Positions 10,378 to 20,111 of a stretch of DNA of 64,000 nucleotides are shown one piece after another. The stretch comes from Lactobacillus johnsonii (GTDB lineage: Bacteria; Bacillota; Bacilli; Lactobacillales; Lactobacillaceae). A program made the position numbers and the translations under genes. Every line of letters starts with the position of its first letter. Position 1 is the stretch's first letter. The DNA lies in contig NZ_CP047409.1 in NCBI RefSeq assembly GCF_013487865.1, positions 1,922,001-1,986,000 of the forward strand, given 5' to 3'. Below the pieces are notes generated by a model. The model made no database searches. It was not told where the DNA came from and saw only the letters and a program-made list of their open reading frames with translations.

Positions 10378-12195
10378 ATGATTGATAAACGACTTTTTAA
10401 ATTACCAAAAGCCAAAATCATGCTCGCAATGCTTGCAGGACTAATGTTCTTGCAAGCATTTGCTATTTTAGGACAGGGAATTTTCCTTGCTCGAGCAATT
10501 GTCGGCTCTTGGAAACGACAGTCTTTTGCTAATATTGCAGAAGATGTTTTAACTTTTTTGATCTTCTATTTATTAAGACAAGGAATTAACTGGTTTCAAA
10601 AATGGTATATGAACCGTTATGCAAATCAGACAACTGCTCTTTTACGTCAACAATTACTTAATAAAACCTATGATGGTGGAATTGCATTAGTCTCAAGAAT
10701 TGGAACAGGAAACTTAGTTTCTACTCTCTTAGATGGAATGGATGAGATTTCTAATTATCTGTCGCTAATTTTTCCAAAATTAATTGCCCTCGCAATTGTT
10801 CCGTGGGTTATCTTAATCTATATATTTACTCTAAATACCCTCTCTGGCTGGATTTTACTCTTAGTTTTTCCTTTACTAATCTTATTTATGATTATTTTGG
10901 GAACTGCTGCTCAAAGTAAAGCTAGTAAACAGTATGCCGGATATATTAAATTGCAAAACCACTTTGTTGATGCTTTACGTGGCTTAAGCACCTTAAAAGT
11001 TTTGGGTCTTGCTAAAAAATACGGAAATATTGTTTATAAAAATAGTGAAAACTACCGTAAAAAGACAATGGGTGTCTTAAGAGTAGCAATCCTATCCACC
11101 TTTACGCTAGATTTCTTTACCACATTATCCATTGCGATGATTGCCATGTTTCTTGGAATCGGATTAATCAATGGTAACTTAATTCTTTATCCTTCATTAG
11201 TAATTTTAATCTTATCACCAGAATACTTTTTACCAATTCGTGATTTTAGTAATGATTTCCATGCTACTCTAAATGGTAAAAATGCCTTAGGACAAATTTT
11301 TGATATTCTAGCTTTTCCAACCACTCCCCAAGAAGATCAGTTATCTAGTTTCACGTGGAACAAAGATAGTGTCTTTATAGCCAATGATGTTTCTTTTAAC
11401 TATAGTCATATTGATCAAGATCATTTTAGTGTTAATAAAAATGCAAAAATGAGTGGGATAGTAAAAAAAGAAAAAACAAATACAGACAATACTCATACAG
11501 CTGATGAGTTGCGTAATGTTAATCTAAATCTTACCGGCTTTCAAAAAGTTGGAATTATTGGTCCAACAGGTGCTGGAAAAACAACATTAATGAGAATTTT
11601 AGCTGGCTTTCTTACTCCCCACCTTAAAGAAGATAATTTTACAATTAATGGGCAAAATCTTGCCCAACTCAATCAAAAGAATTGGCAAAATCAAATTACC
11701 TATATTCCACAAGATCCTTTCATGTTCGCAACTAGCATTAAAGAAAATCTAACTTTTTATAATCCAAATGCTAGTCAAAAAGAAATTGATGCCGCATTAA
11801 AAGCAACTGATTTGAATAATTTTGTTGCTAGTTTAAAAGATGGTTTAAACACTAGAATCGGTGAAAATGGACGCGGCATTTCTGGCGGACAAAAACAACG
11901 CATTGCATTAGCCCGCGCTTTCTTAGCAAAAGATCGAAAGATATTATTTTTCGACGAACCAACTGCTCACCTAGATATTGAGACTGAGTATGAATTAAAG
12001 GAACCGATGAAGAAATTAATGGAAAATCATTTGGTCTTCTTTACGACACACCGCTTGCACTGGCTAAATGACATGGATTGGTGCCTAGTCATTGAAAATG
12101 GAGAAATTGTAGAACAAGGTACCCCTAGTGACTTAGCTAAAAACGGAACTTTATTCAAAAAACTTACTCAGCCATTGAAAGAAGACCTACTATGA
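10378..12195 (+). CDS. cydD: Heterodimeric ABC exporter subunit CydD
   Basis: This 605-residue half-transporter has an N-terminal six-span membrane domain and a C-terminal ATPase: Walker A GPTGAGKTT, signature ISGGQKQRIALARAF, Walker B ILFFDEPTAHLD. CydDC is required for assembly of cytochrome bd and in E. coli exports cysteine and glutathione. A low-complexity charged insert (about residues 345-375, with KNAKMSG and KKEKTNTDN) sits between the conserved start of the ATPase domain and Walker A. The next gene overlaps by four bases. Confidence 0.9.
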   Translation: MIDKRLFKLPKAKIMLAMLAGLMFLQAFAILGQGIFLARAIVGSWKRQSFANIAEDVLTFLIFYLLRQGINWFQKWYMNRYANQTTALLRQQLLNKTYDGGIALVSRIGTGNLVSTLLDGMDEISNYLSLIFPKLIALAIVPWVILIYIFTLNTLSGWILLLVFPLLILFMIILGTAAQSKASKQYAGYIKLQNHFVDALRGLSTLKVLGLAKKYGNIVYKNSENYRKKTMGVLRVAILSTFTLDFFTTLSIAMIAMFLGIGLINGNLILYPSLVILILSPEYFLPIRDFSNDFHATLNGKNALGQIFDILAFPTTPQEDQLSSFTWNKDSVFIANDVSFNYSHIDQDHFSVNKNAKMSGIVKKEKTNTDNTHTADELRNVNLNLTGFQKVGIIGPTGAGKTTLMRILAGFLTPHLKEDNFTINGQNLAQLNQKNWQNQITYIPQDPFMFATSIKENLTFYNPNASQKEIDAALKATDLNNFVASLKDGLNTRIGENGRGISGGQKQRIALARAFLAKDRKILFFDEPTAHLDIETEYELKEPMKKLMENHLVFFTTHRLHWLNDMDWCLVIENGEIVEQGTPSDLAKNGTLFKKLTQPLKEDLL

Positions 12196-13937
12196 TGAAC
12201 AAAAAATTTTCTTGGAAACATGAACATTGGGTTAAACCTTACCTCGCAAAATATAAATGGAATTTTCTTTTAGCAATTTTTCTTGGCATCACTATGTTCT
12301 TTTGTGGTGGTGCACTTATGTTTTATGCAGGCTATACAATTGACAAAGCGGCGACACGTCCAGAAAACATCTTAATGATTTATGTTCCAATCGTCTTAAT
12401 GCGTGCTGTCGGAATCGGACGACCATTATTTAGATATTTAGAGCGTTTAGTTTCTCATAATTGGATTTTACGGGTCACAAGTTCTCTAAGGAGAAGACTT
12501 TTTTATATTGCTGAAAAAAATACTTCAGCAGTCGGATCAACTTTTCAAACAGGAAGTCTTCTTTCTCTCCTAACTGATGATATTGGTCACCTACAAAATC
12601 TTTATTTGAGAACCATCTTTCCAGCCATTCTCAGTTACCTAGTAGGATTTATTGTTATAATTTTGATTGGTTTATTCTCATGGCCCTTAGCTGGTATTAT
12701 CGCAATTTTATTGATTATGGAACTTATTCTCGTTCCATTCTTCTCACTTTTAAAACAAGCTAGTGTACGCAGTAAGGAAAAGAAAGAGAAGGCACAGCTT
12801 TATACAGAATTTACTGATCAAGTTTTAGGTGCTGGCGACTGGAAAATTTCTGGTCGCAAGGATGCATTTTTCAATCAAACTAAAACCACTTTAAAGTCTT
12901 TAGGAAAGCATGAAAAAAAATCCGGCAAGTTTGATTGGGCACGTGATTTTGTCCTTGAGTTTATCTTCGGTTTAATGGCTGTTGCTATTCTTTATTTCAC
13001 TAACAAGAACCTCACCTATAATCAAGAAGCAGCAAATTACGTTGGCGCTGTTGTTTTAGCCCTGTTCCCTCTATCTGATGCTTTTATTCCCGTTGGACAA
13101 GGTATTGAGGAATGGCACACATATAGCGATTCAGTAAAGCATTTAAATGAATTAACAGTACCTGAAAACCATTTACCGCATCAAGAATATCTTGACCCAG
13201 TTTTTGCAGGAACTTTAAAAGCTACTGATATTTCATTTACTTATCCAGGAGAAGATTATCCAATTATTCAAAATTTCTCTCTCACATTAAAAAGAGGTCA
13301 AAAAGCTGCTCTAATTGGACCATCTGGGGCTGGAAAAAGTACTATCCTACAATTAATTCTTGGAGATTTAAAGCCAAATACAGGCACTGTCACTTTGGAT
13401 AAGATTAATGTTTTGTCCTTACAAAAAGAGCGTTCAAAATTATTCTCTGTGCTGAACCAGGAACCATTTTTATTCAACACTACTATCTATGAAAATCTTA
13501 AAATGGCTAATCCAGATGCCACTGCTGACCAAATGATGGAAATTTTAGAAAAAGTACAGCTAGCTGATTTCATTAATTCCCTCCCTAAAAAACTGGATAC
13601 AGAAGTCGCAGAAGCTGGCGCACGTTTTTCTGGCGGTCAAAAGGAACGTTTAGCATTAGCACGTGTACTTTTACAAGATACCCCAATTGTCCTCTTAGAT
13701 GAACCAACAGTGGGCCTAGATCCGCTCACAGAACAAAAATTATTAAATTTAGTATTTGATGTTTTAAAGAAAAAGACAGTAGTTTGGGTAACTCACCACT
13801 TACAAGGTGTAAAATATATGAACGAAGTTCTCTTCTTTAAAGATGGAAAAGTGACCATGCAGGGCAATCCTCACGAATTATTTGAACACAATGAGCATTT
13901 TCATCAACTTTATTTAATGGATCAAGGACTAATTTAA
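12192..13937 (+). CDS. cydC: Heterodimeric ABC exporter subunit CydC
   Basis: This 581-residue partner of CydD has a membrane domain containing FRYLERLVSH, a CydC hallmark, and LTDDIGHLQNLYLR. The ATPase has Walker A GPSGAGKST, signature FSGGQKERLALARVL and Walker B VLLDEPTVGLD. The four-base overlap with cydD implies coupled translation. The CydC/CydD assignment rests on the RYLERLVSH text. Confidence 0.9.
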   Translation: MMNKKFSWKHEHWVKPYLAKYKWNFLLAIFLGITMFFCGGALMFYAGYTIDKAATRPENILMIYVPIVLMRAVGIGRPLFRYLERLVSHNWILRVTSSLRRRLFYIAEKNTSAVGSTFQTGSLLSLLTDDIGHLQNLYLRTIFPAILSYLVGFIVIILIGLFSWPLAGIIAILLIMELILVPFFSLLKQASVRSKEKKEKAQLYTEFTDQVLGAGDWKISGRKDAFFNQTKTTLKSLGKHEKKSGKFDWARDFVLEFIFGLMAVAILYFTNKNLTYNQEAANYVGAVVLALFPLSDAFIPVGQGIEEWHTYSDSVKHLNELTVPENHLPHQEYLDPVFAGTLKATDISFTYPGEDYPIIQNFSLTLKRGQKAALIGPSGAGKSTILQLILGDLKPNTGTVTLDKINVLSLQKERSKLFSVLNQEPFLFNTTIYENLKMANPDATADQMMEILEKVQLADFINSLPKKLDTEVAEAGARFSGGQKERLALARVLLQDTPIVLLDEPTVGLDPLTEQKLLNLVFDVLKKKTVVWVTHHLQGVKYMNEVLFFKDGKVTMQGNPHELFEHNEHFHQLYLMDQGLI

Positions 13938-13956
13938 AAATAGAAAGAAGTTTATT

Positions 13957-14883
13957 ATGTCTGCTGAAGCAAAGCAAGGCTACTATGAATTAGTTGAACC
14001 ACGTACCCTATTTAACTCCATAATTCCTGTCCTATTAGGAATCATGTACACAGAATATAATTTTCAGTTGTTTAGAATTTTTCCAACAATTGAAATGTGT
14101 ATTGCCACAATTGTTCTACAAATTTTTATGAATGTGAATGATGGTTATTGGGATTATAAGCGTGAAAAAGCTGCTAAAACTGGCGATCATAAAAAGAATC
14201 CAATTGGGAAGTATCATCTTAATCCCAAAAATGTTTTAGTTCTTATTTGGATTTTATTTATTATTTCAGCCACCTGTGCTTTTACGATTGGTTTTCAAAC
14301 TAATTTATATATTTGGATTCTAGGAATTATTTGCTACGCAATTGCTCTTTCCTATTCAACTGGATCACATACAATTTCTGCCGGGCCTTTTGGAGAAATA
14401 GCTGCTTGTTTTGCAATGGGATTTGGAATTTTTCTAATCATGGTCTATATTAACGTTTATCCCCATGTACCATTTAACTGGAATTTTGTTTGGCCAATTA
14501 TCCTTGCTGCCGGCATTCCTGAAATTTGTAACTTCACTTTAATGCTTGGAAATAATTTGTGTGATCATGATGCAGATATCGCAAATGGAAGACATACTTT
14601 AGTTTCTTATATTGGAATTAAGGGTGGACTTTACTTATTCGTATTTAACTACTTACTTGGATTCTTTTTAACAGGTTGGGCAATTTGGGTTGGAGTCCTT
14701 CCTTGGAGCGTCGCTTTAATTTTGATTTGTATTCCAACAATCTACAAAAACATGCGCTTTCTTTGGAAAATACAAACTAAGCCAAAATCGTTCCCTAAAG
14801 TAGTTCAAAATACCCAAGTTTTATTTGTGACCGAAGCTGTAGGTTTCTTTATCGGTTTGATGTTAAATCTTAGAATTAGATAA
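13957..14883 (+). CDS. menA: UbiA-family prenyltransferase, probable 1,4-dihydroxy-2-naphthoate polyprenyltransferase
   Basis: This 308-residue protein has eight to nine spans and two Asp-rich prenyl-diphosphate-binding motifs: NVNDGYWDYKREK near residue 50 and NNLCDHDADIANGRHT near residue 200. It is the last gene of the cyd operon (AGAAAG site, 19-base gap). Its place next to cytochrome bd fits a role in making demethylmenaquinone from scavenged precursors to supply the oxidase. The family is certain; the exact substrate is inferred. Confidence 0.8.
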   Translation: MSAEAKQGYYELVEPRTLFNSIIPVLLGIMYTEYNFQLFRIFPTIEMCIATIVLQIFMNVNDGYWDYKREKAAKTGDHKKNPIGKYHLNPKNVLVLIWILFIISATCAFTIGFQTNLYIWILGIICYAIALSYSTGSHTISAGPFGEIAACFAMGFGIFLIMVYINVYPHVPFNWNFVWPIILAAGIPEICNFTLMLGNNLCDHDADIANGRHTLVSYIGIKGGLYLFVFNYLLGFFLTGWAIWVGVLPWSVALILICIPTIYKNMRFLWKIQTKPKSFPKVVQNTQVLFVTEAVGFFIGLMLNLRIR

Positions 14884-14890
14884 TAAAAAA

Positions 14891-14930
14891 GGTCGAAACT
14901 TCCTCTCAGTACGAAGTTTCGACCTTTTTT
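14891..14930. terminator. Bidirectional terminator after the cyd operon
   Basis: Perfect 12-base stem GGTCGAAACTTC / GAAGTTTCGACC with a 10-base loop. It is flanked by A6 on the left and T6 on the right and lies between convergent genes. Confidence 0.9.
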
Positions 14931-14945
14931 ATTTTAAATTGTTTT

Positions 14946-16234
14946 TTATTGTTTCCACGCTGCATCAAATTTTGCTTTACCTGCTTTAATTTGATTATCA
15001 ACGTTTTGACCATTCTTAGCTGCATATAAGATCTTAGCCATAATTGGGTCCAATTGACTGTAGGCAGCATTTGAGTTCTTAGCTACTGGAATGCTGTACA
15101 AGTGTTTCATAGCGACTTCTAGCTTAGCTGGAAGTTTAGTCTTGGTGTTTTCTTTGTATTCTTTGGATTTCACAACAGAATTATTAACTGGAATGTAGCC
15201 AGTTGCATTTGCCCATTTAAGTTGAGTAGATTTAGAAGTTAAAAATTGCATATATTTAAATGCAGCAGTTTTTTGCATTGGGGTTGCTTTTTTAAACATG
15301 TAAATATCTGTACCCTGCTGCATAGTGTATTTACCAGGGCGTGCAGATACATCGTAAGTAAACTTATCACCAACTGCCTTTTTAACGTATCCTTCACCTG
15401 CTGATACATCGCTACCTTTTCATTAGCAAATGGACCTGATAAATAGTGCGCTGAGCCAGCAGTTGTGAAGTAGCCCTTCTTCATACCTTTAGCGTAGTAA
15501 TCAACAACTTTCTTGGAATCTTTGCCAGTAAAGTTAACTTTATCAGTTAAATTAATTCCTTCATTTTTCATACCCAAAGTATAGTAGTTAGCTAAAGAAT
15601 CGAAACCTGCACCAACAACTTGATGGTTGCTCTTCTTATAAATAGTTTCTGAAACTTGTGCTAATTCCTTCATAGTTGTAGGAACTTTTTTAATACCATA
15701 TTTTTCAAACATGGATTTATTATAAGTTAAAACCTCAATAGACTTATTAAATGGAATACCATATTGTTTTCCTTGAATTTTAGCTCCATCTAATAATTCA
15801 GTTCTAATATTTGATTTAGCACTACTTCCCCAACCAAGCTTACTGTTATTAATGTATGGGGAAAGATCAACTAACATATTACTCTTAGCAGCATTATATA
15901 GCCACCCAGGATATGCTTGCGTAATTGTTGGTAAATTATTTGGTGATTGTAATGTTGAATTTACCTTAGCTTGTAAATCAATGTAAGAGCCTTGATTTTC
16001 AAGCATGATTTTAATATTAGGATTTTTCTTTTCAAATTCTGCAGTTAATTTCTCTAATTCTGCACGTTGACCACCATTCATTCCATGCCAAAAGGTTACT
16101 ATAGTTTTCTTTGTAATTTTAGTTGGAATATTCGTTGCTGAACTATCTTCTTTATTTCCTTTAGAACATCCAGTAGCAATTAATGCCACCCCTGCAACTA
16201 AACCTAAAGCAATCTTTTTATATAAATTCATCAA
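14946..16234 (-). pseudogene. Sugar ABC transporter substrate-binding lipoprotein (family 1), frameshifted
   Basis: ATG 16234 follows GGAGG. The protein opens with a lipoprotein signal (lipobox ATGC) and a family 1 binding-protein fold (TIVTFWHGMNGGQ, WLYNAAKSNMLVDLSPYI, GIPFNKSIEVLTYNK). At about 15406 the frame breaks after NEKVAM. The correct continuation (VSAGEGYVKKAVGDKFTYD...) is found one frame over and runs to the stop at 14946. A single lost G on the coding strand explains it. Full length would be about 430 residues, resembling MalE/UgpB-type proteins. No permease or ATPase genes are adjacent, so it was already an orphan. Confidence 0.85.
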
Positions 16235-16520
16235 AATCCTCCAGTAATTTCAAAATTGAAGCACTATTTATTGTATCAAAGCGAAAATTATATACAAGAT
16301 GTTGTAGTATAAAAATTATTTTTTTATTTTAAAATTTTTTACATTTTTAAATCGCGCGTTAAACCCGCATTATATACGATTTTTGTATATATAAAATACG
16401 GATATATACGTACGTTATAAAGATTTATATTTGAAATTATTCATATTTTATCTTGAATTACGATTAATAGTCTGCTATCTTTAAATCGTCAACTTCATTA
16501 AATAGTTTCTGGAGGAAAAA

Positions 16521-17453
16521 ATGAAGATAAAGAAATTTTTAATCGGCGCTGCTATGATTTTACTTGCCGCATCAACTGCTGCATGTTCCAACAATAAGTC
16601 TGCTTCTAAAGCAAGTGATGGCTATACTCCTAAAGAATTAAACGTTCAGTTTGTTCCTAGTGTCCAAGCGTCTAAACTTGAAGCTAAAGCTAAGCCATTA
16701 CAAGGCTTGCTTGAAAAGCAATTACATATGCCTGTTCATGTGACTGTTTCAACTGATAACTCTGCTTTAGTTGAAGCAATGGCATCAAAGAAAGTTGATG
16801 TTGGTTTCTTACCACCTGATGCTTATGTCTTAGCTCACAAACGTGGTGTAGCGGATGTTTTACTACAAGCACAACGTTATGGCTATGACGAACCAAGCGG
16901 TAAGCAAAACCACAAATTAATGGATAGCTACCGTTCAATGATCGTAGTTAAAAAGGGCTCTAAGATCAAATCTTGGAAAGATCTAAAAGGTAAGACAATT
17001 GCCGTTCAAGATCCAACCTCTACTTCTGGTTACGTTCTTCCAATTGCGGAACTTCACAAGAAAGGTTTAAATGTACCAAAAGATTGTAAATTAGTTCAAG
17101 TTAAGGGCCACGATCAAGCTGTTTTATCAGTTTATAACGGTGATGCCGATGCTGCCTTTGTCTTCTCTGACGCTCGTCCTCTTGCTGCTAAAGATGCACC
17201 TGCTGTAATGAAGGATGTTGTTCCAATTTACTTTACTAAATACATTCCAAACGATACTGTTGCTGTTAGAAGCGGCATGTCTAAGTCATTTAGAAAGAAA
17301 CTTGCTACTGCCTTTAAGGATATTGCTAAGACCAAGAAGGGTAAGAAGATCCTTGAAAATATTTACCAACACTATGGTTATGTAGATTCTAAAGATTCTA
17401 ACTTCAATATTGTTCGTGAATACGAAGCTGAAGCTAAAAAGGCTGAAAAATAA
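16521..17453 (+). CDS. Phosphate/phosphonate-type ABC substrate-binding lipoprotein (PhnD family)
   Basis: 310 residues starting behind GGAGGAAAAA. It has a lipoprotein signal with lipobox STAAC and a PhnD-type body: LNVQFVPSVQ, ASKKVDVGFLPPDAYVLAH, KGKTIAVQDPTSTSGYVLP. The family binds phosphonates, phosphite or phosphate. The usual phnC and phnE partners are absent, because a terminator and an unrelated gene follow. The ligand is therefore unknown, and it may work with a transporter elsewhere. Confidence 0.8.
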   Translation: MKIKKFLIGAAMILLAASTAACSNNKSASKASDGYTPKELNVQFVPSVQASKLEAKAKPLQGLLEKQLHMPVHVTVSTDNSALVEAMASKKVDVGFLPPDAYVLAHKRGVADVLLQAQRYGYDEPSGKQNHKLMDSYRSMIVVKKGSKIKSWKDLKGKTIAVQDPTSTSGYVLPIAELHKKGLNVPKDCKLVQVKGHDQAVLSVYNGDADAAFVFSDARPLAAKDAPAVMKDVVPIYFTKYIPNDTVAVRSGMSKSFRKKLATAFKDIAKTKKGKKILENIYQHYGYVDSKDSNFNIVREYEAEAKKAEK

Positions 17454-17468
17454 ATTTAATATTTTTAA

Positions 17469-17505
17469 AAGACCACCCTACTTTGACTTGTAGGATGGTC
17501 TTTTT
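17469..17505 (+). terminator. Terminator of the PhnD-like gene
   Basis: Thirteen-base stem with one mismatch (AAGACCACCCTAC / GTAGGATGGTCTT), an 8-base loop and a T run. Confidence 0.8.
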
Positions 17506-17546
17506 CTCGTTTAAAATTAGAATAGATTTTTAATCGAGGTTTTCAA

Positions 17547-18617
17547 ATGAAACTAAATAAAAAATTTAATCTATTATTGATCACAAGTGCTATCTTTTTA
17601 ATAGCAAGTGCTTGTAGCAAGCCTAATCATGAGGAAACAATAAATAAAAAGACAGACAATCATATCGCTCTGATATCTGACATTAACGGCATTAAAGATA
17701 ATTCTTTAAATCAATCTGTCTGGAATGGTTTAAAAGATTATGGTACTAAAAATGATCTTCCAGAAGGAAACAAAGGCTATAACTATTTTGTACCTAAAGA
17801 TCCGAAAAACTATCAAACCACTATCAATGAAGCGTTAGATAAAAATTTCTCAACTATTATTGGTGTTGGCTATACTCTTAAGCCAAATATTATTAAAGCA
17901 GCTAAAAATAATCCGAAAAAAAATTTTGTTGTTATTGATGCCCATACTCCAAAACTAAAAAATTTAGCCGGTATCTCCTTTAAGAATCAAGAAGGAGCGT
18001 ATTTAGCTGGTGTAGCAGCTGCTTACACGACTAAAAGTCAAATAGTTGGTTTAGTCTTAGGTCAAAATAGTAAAGAAATGGCCTCATTCAAAGCAGGTTT
18101 TATTCAAGGCGTAAGAACAACAAATCATAAACTTCATAAACATATTAAAGTAGTGAGTCAGACAGTTGGAAACTTTTCGGATGCTAATAAAGCACACGAT
18201 ATTGCCCAGGAAATGTACAATAAAAAAGCTGACATCATTTTTCAAGCAGCAGGTAAAAGCGGACAAGGTGTATTCAAAGCAGCTCAGGAAATCAATCAAG
18301 CTCGACCTGTAGGGCAAAAAGTATGGGTTATAGGATCTGATGAAGATCAATCAAAATTGGGCGACTACCTTGCAAAAGGCGGACAACCATCTAATTTCAC
18401 TCTTACTTCAGTTATCAAAAGTGCCGATCTTGCTGTTGAAGATATTGCTACCCAAACTGCTAGTGGAAAATTCCCAGGTGGTAAAACTCTGAAGTATGGT
18501 CTTAAAAACAAAGGCATTTCTTTAGTTCAAGGAAATTTATCCTATCATACCTGGATTAAAGTTCAAAAAGCTAAGCAAAAAATCATTGACGGGAAGATTA
18601 AGGTTGATACAGATTAA
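17547..18617 (+). CDS. BMP family lipoprotein (nucleoside-binding type)
   Basis: 356 residues with a lipoprotein signal (lipobox ASAC) and a BMP (PF02608) fold: HIALISDINGIKDNSLNQSV, KNFVVIDAH, GISFKNQEGAYLAGVAAAY, ADIIFQAAGKSGQGV and VWVIGSDEDQ. The DxxG...N start and the 'IGSDEDQ' segment are typical of PnrA/BmpA nucleoside-binding proteins. It stands alone without nupABC-type permease genes. Its own transcription terminator has been cut in two by the IS element. Confidence 0.85.
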   Translation: MKLNKKFNLLLITSAIFLIASACSKPNHEETINKKTDNHIALISDINGIKDNSLNQSVWNGLKDYGTKNDLPEGNKGYNYFVPKDPKNYQTTINEALDKNFSTIIGVGYTLKPNIIKAAKNNPKKNFVVIDAHTPKLKNLAGISFKNQEGAYLAGVAAAYTTKSQIVGLVLGQNSKEMASFKAGFIQGVRTTNHKLHKHIKVVSQTVGNFSDANKAHDIAQEMYNKKADIIFQAAGKSGQGVFKAAQEINQARPVGQKVWVIGSDEDQSKLGDYLAKGGQPSNFTLTSVIKSADLAVEDIATQTASGKFPGGKTLKYGLKNKGISLVQGNLSYHTWIKVQKAKQKIIDGKIKVDTD

Positions 18618-18643
18618 TAGATTGAAAAAAGAGAGGTAGTTAT

Positions 18644-18669
18644 TGAAGTGCCTCATAATTGTTAGACAT
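18644..18669 (+). repeat. IS left terminal inverted repeat
   Basis: Begins TGAAGTGCC and ends GTTAGACAT. It pairs with the right end at 20112-20137. Confidence 0.85.
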
Positions 18670-18698
18670 AAAATCTAATAATTATGAGGTATTTTTTT
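18651..18698 (+). terminator. Hairpin terminator inside the IS left end
   Basis: 16-base arms (18651-18666 and 18674-18689, one G-T mismatch) enclose a 7-base loop and are followed by seven T just before the orfA start. It would stop transcription entering from outside, a known way for IS elements to keep transposase levels low. Confidence 0.7.
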
Positions 18699-19232
18699 AT
18701 GACCAAATATTCGACTGAATTAAAAATTGAAATTGTTTCCAAATATTTAAATCATGAAGATTCAATAAAAGGTTTAGCTAAACAATATAATATTCATTGG
18801 ACTCTTATTCGTAGGTGGGTTGATAAGGCTAAGTGTCAAGGTTTAGCTGCCTTATCTGTTAAACATACTAAAACTACTTATTCTTCTGACTTTAGGCTAA
18901 ATGTGGTACGCTACTACTTAACACATTCTATTGGAGTTTCAAAGGTAGCGGCTAAGTTTAATATTAGTGATTCTCAAGTATACAATTGGGCTAAAAAGTT
19001 CAATGAAGAAGGATACGCTGGGCTGCTGCCTAAACAGAAAGGTCGGCCTAGGAAAGTGCCTAAAAAGAGTAAGAAGACAACTAAAAAGTTAGAACTTAGT
19101 GAAAAGCAAAAGTATGAAGAAAAAATTCTTAAGCAGGAAGCTGAATTAGAAAGACTTAGAGTGGAAAATCTTGTCTTAAAAAAAGTGGCTGCCCGATATC
19201 CACGTTATCCAACAAACAAAAAACACAATTAA
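18699..19232 (+). CDS. IS3-family transposase OrfA
   Basis: 177 residues with two helix-turn-helix modules (about residues 8-40 and 55-95, the latter with VAAKFNISDSQVYNWAKKFNEEG). A basic linker and a C-terminal leucine-zipper-like coiled coil (EKILKQEAELERLRVENLVLKK) follow. This is the DNA-binding and multimerising half of IS150-group transposases. ATG 18699 is preferred over ATG 18684, which lies inside the hairpin. The end overlaps orfB in the -1 frame. Confidence 0.85.
   Translation: MTKYSTELKIEIVSKYLNHEDSIKGLAKQYNIHWTLIRRWVDKAKCQGLAALSVKHTKTTYSSDFRLNVVRYYLTHSIGVSKVAAKFNISDSQVYNWAKKFNEEGYAGLLPKQKGRPRKVPKKSKKTTKKLELSEKQKYEEKILKQEAELERLRVENLVLKKVAARYPRYPTNKKHN
19178..19185 (+). other. 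Probable -1 programmed ribosomal frameshift site
   Basis: A7 followed by G, read TTA AAA AAA GTG in the orfA frame, lies just after the leucine zipper codons. A -1 slip here fuses OrfA to an open frame that reads SGCPISTLSNKQKTQLIQD and on into OrfB. IS150-type elements make their full OrfAB transposase in this way. Confidence 0.7.
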
Positions 19233-19285
19233 TACAGGATATTCGGGCAAAACACCATCAAATTAAACTTAAGGTCTTATTTAAG

Positions 19286-20101
19286 GTGCTTAAATTAAAT
19301 AGAAAGACTTACTATGACAATGTAAAAAATAGAATTAATCAAGCTGATAAGTATGCTTTAGTAAAAGAGAAGATTCAAGAAATCTATTATGGCTATGAAG
19401 GACAAGAAACATATGGTTATCGTCCTATGTGGAGAGCGTTAAGAGATGAAGGATTTAAATTTTCTCTAGAAACAGTACGTAAGTTAATGAGAAGTTTAGG
19501 AATAAAAACAACAATTTATCATAAAAATACTGGTAAATATAGTTCGTATAAGGGTAATGTAGGAAAGAAAGCACCAAATATCCTAAATCAAACTTTTGAT
19601 GAAACTATCCCCTATAAAGTTCTTCATACCGATGTAACCGAATATAAACTAACTAACGGCAAGAAAGTTTATATTTCTCCTGTAGTAGATGAAGCTTCTT
19701 TGGAGATTCTAGCTTGTGCAGTAAGTTACTCTCCTGAAATGAAAACTATTTATAATATGCTAGATGAACTAGCAGATAATCTTCCACCAGGAGCTGCTCC
19801 TATCCTTCATTCAGATCAAGGCTTTCAATATCAGAATCCAGGCTATCAGGCTCGACTAAAGAAAATGAATATAATTCAAAGCATGTCCCGAAAAGGAAAT
19901 TGTCATGATAATGCACCAGGAGAAACGATATTTAATCTAATGAAGAGAGAAAAACTGAATCGACTTAAGATTGGAAGTTTAGAAGAGATGAAGGAAATTC
20001 TGAAAGATTATATTTATTGGTTTAACAATGTTAGAAGATCAAACAAATTAAAATACACGACTCCTGTAAAATACAGAAATCGTGTATTATCAAATCTTTA
20101 A
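19286..20101 (+). CDS. IS3-family transposase OrfB (DDE integrase domain)
   Basis: 271 residues from the first possible start (GTG 19286); in practice probably made as the C-terminal part of OrfAB. It has the HTH_21 segment (YGYRPMWRALRDEGF) and an rve integrase core. The catalytic residues are D in LHTDVTEY, D in LHSDQGFQY and, after 35 residues, E in APGETIF, giving the DD(35)E spacing of IS3 transposases. All three are present, so the enzyme looks intact. Confidence 0.9.
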   Translation: MLKLNRKTYYDNVKNRINQADKYALVKEKIQEIYYGYEGQETYGYRPMWRALRDEGFKFSLETVRKLMRSLGIKTTIYHKNTGKYSSYKGNVGKKAPNILNQTFDETIPYKVLHTDVTEYKLTNGKKVYISPVVDEASLEILACAVSYSPEMKTIYNMLDELADNLPPGAAPILHSDQGFQYQNPGYQARLKKMNIIQSMSRKGNCHDNAPGETIFNLMKREKLNRLKIGSLEEMKEILKDYIYWFNNVRRSNKLKYTTPVKYRNRVLSNL

Positions 20102-20111
20102 AATTTTATAA

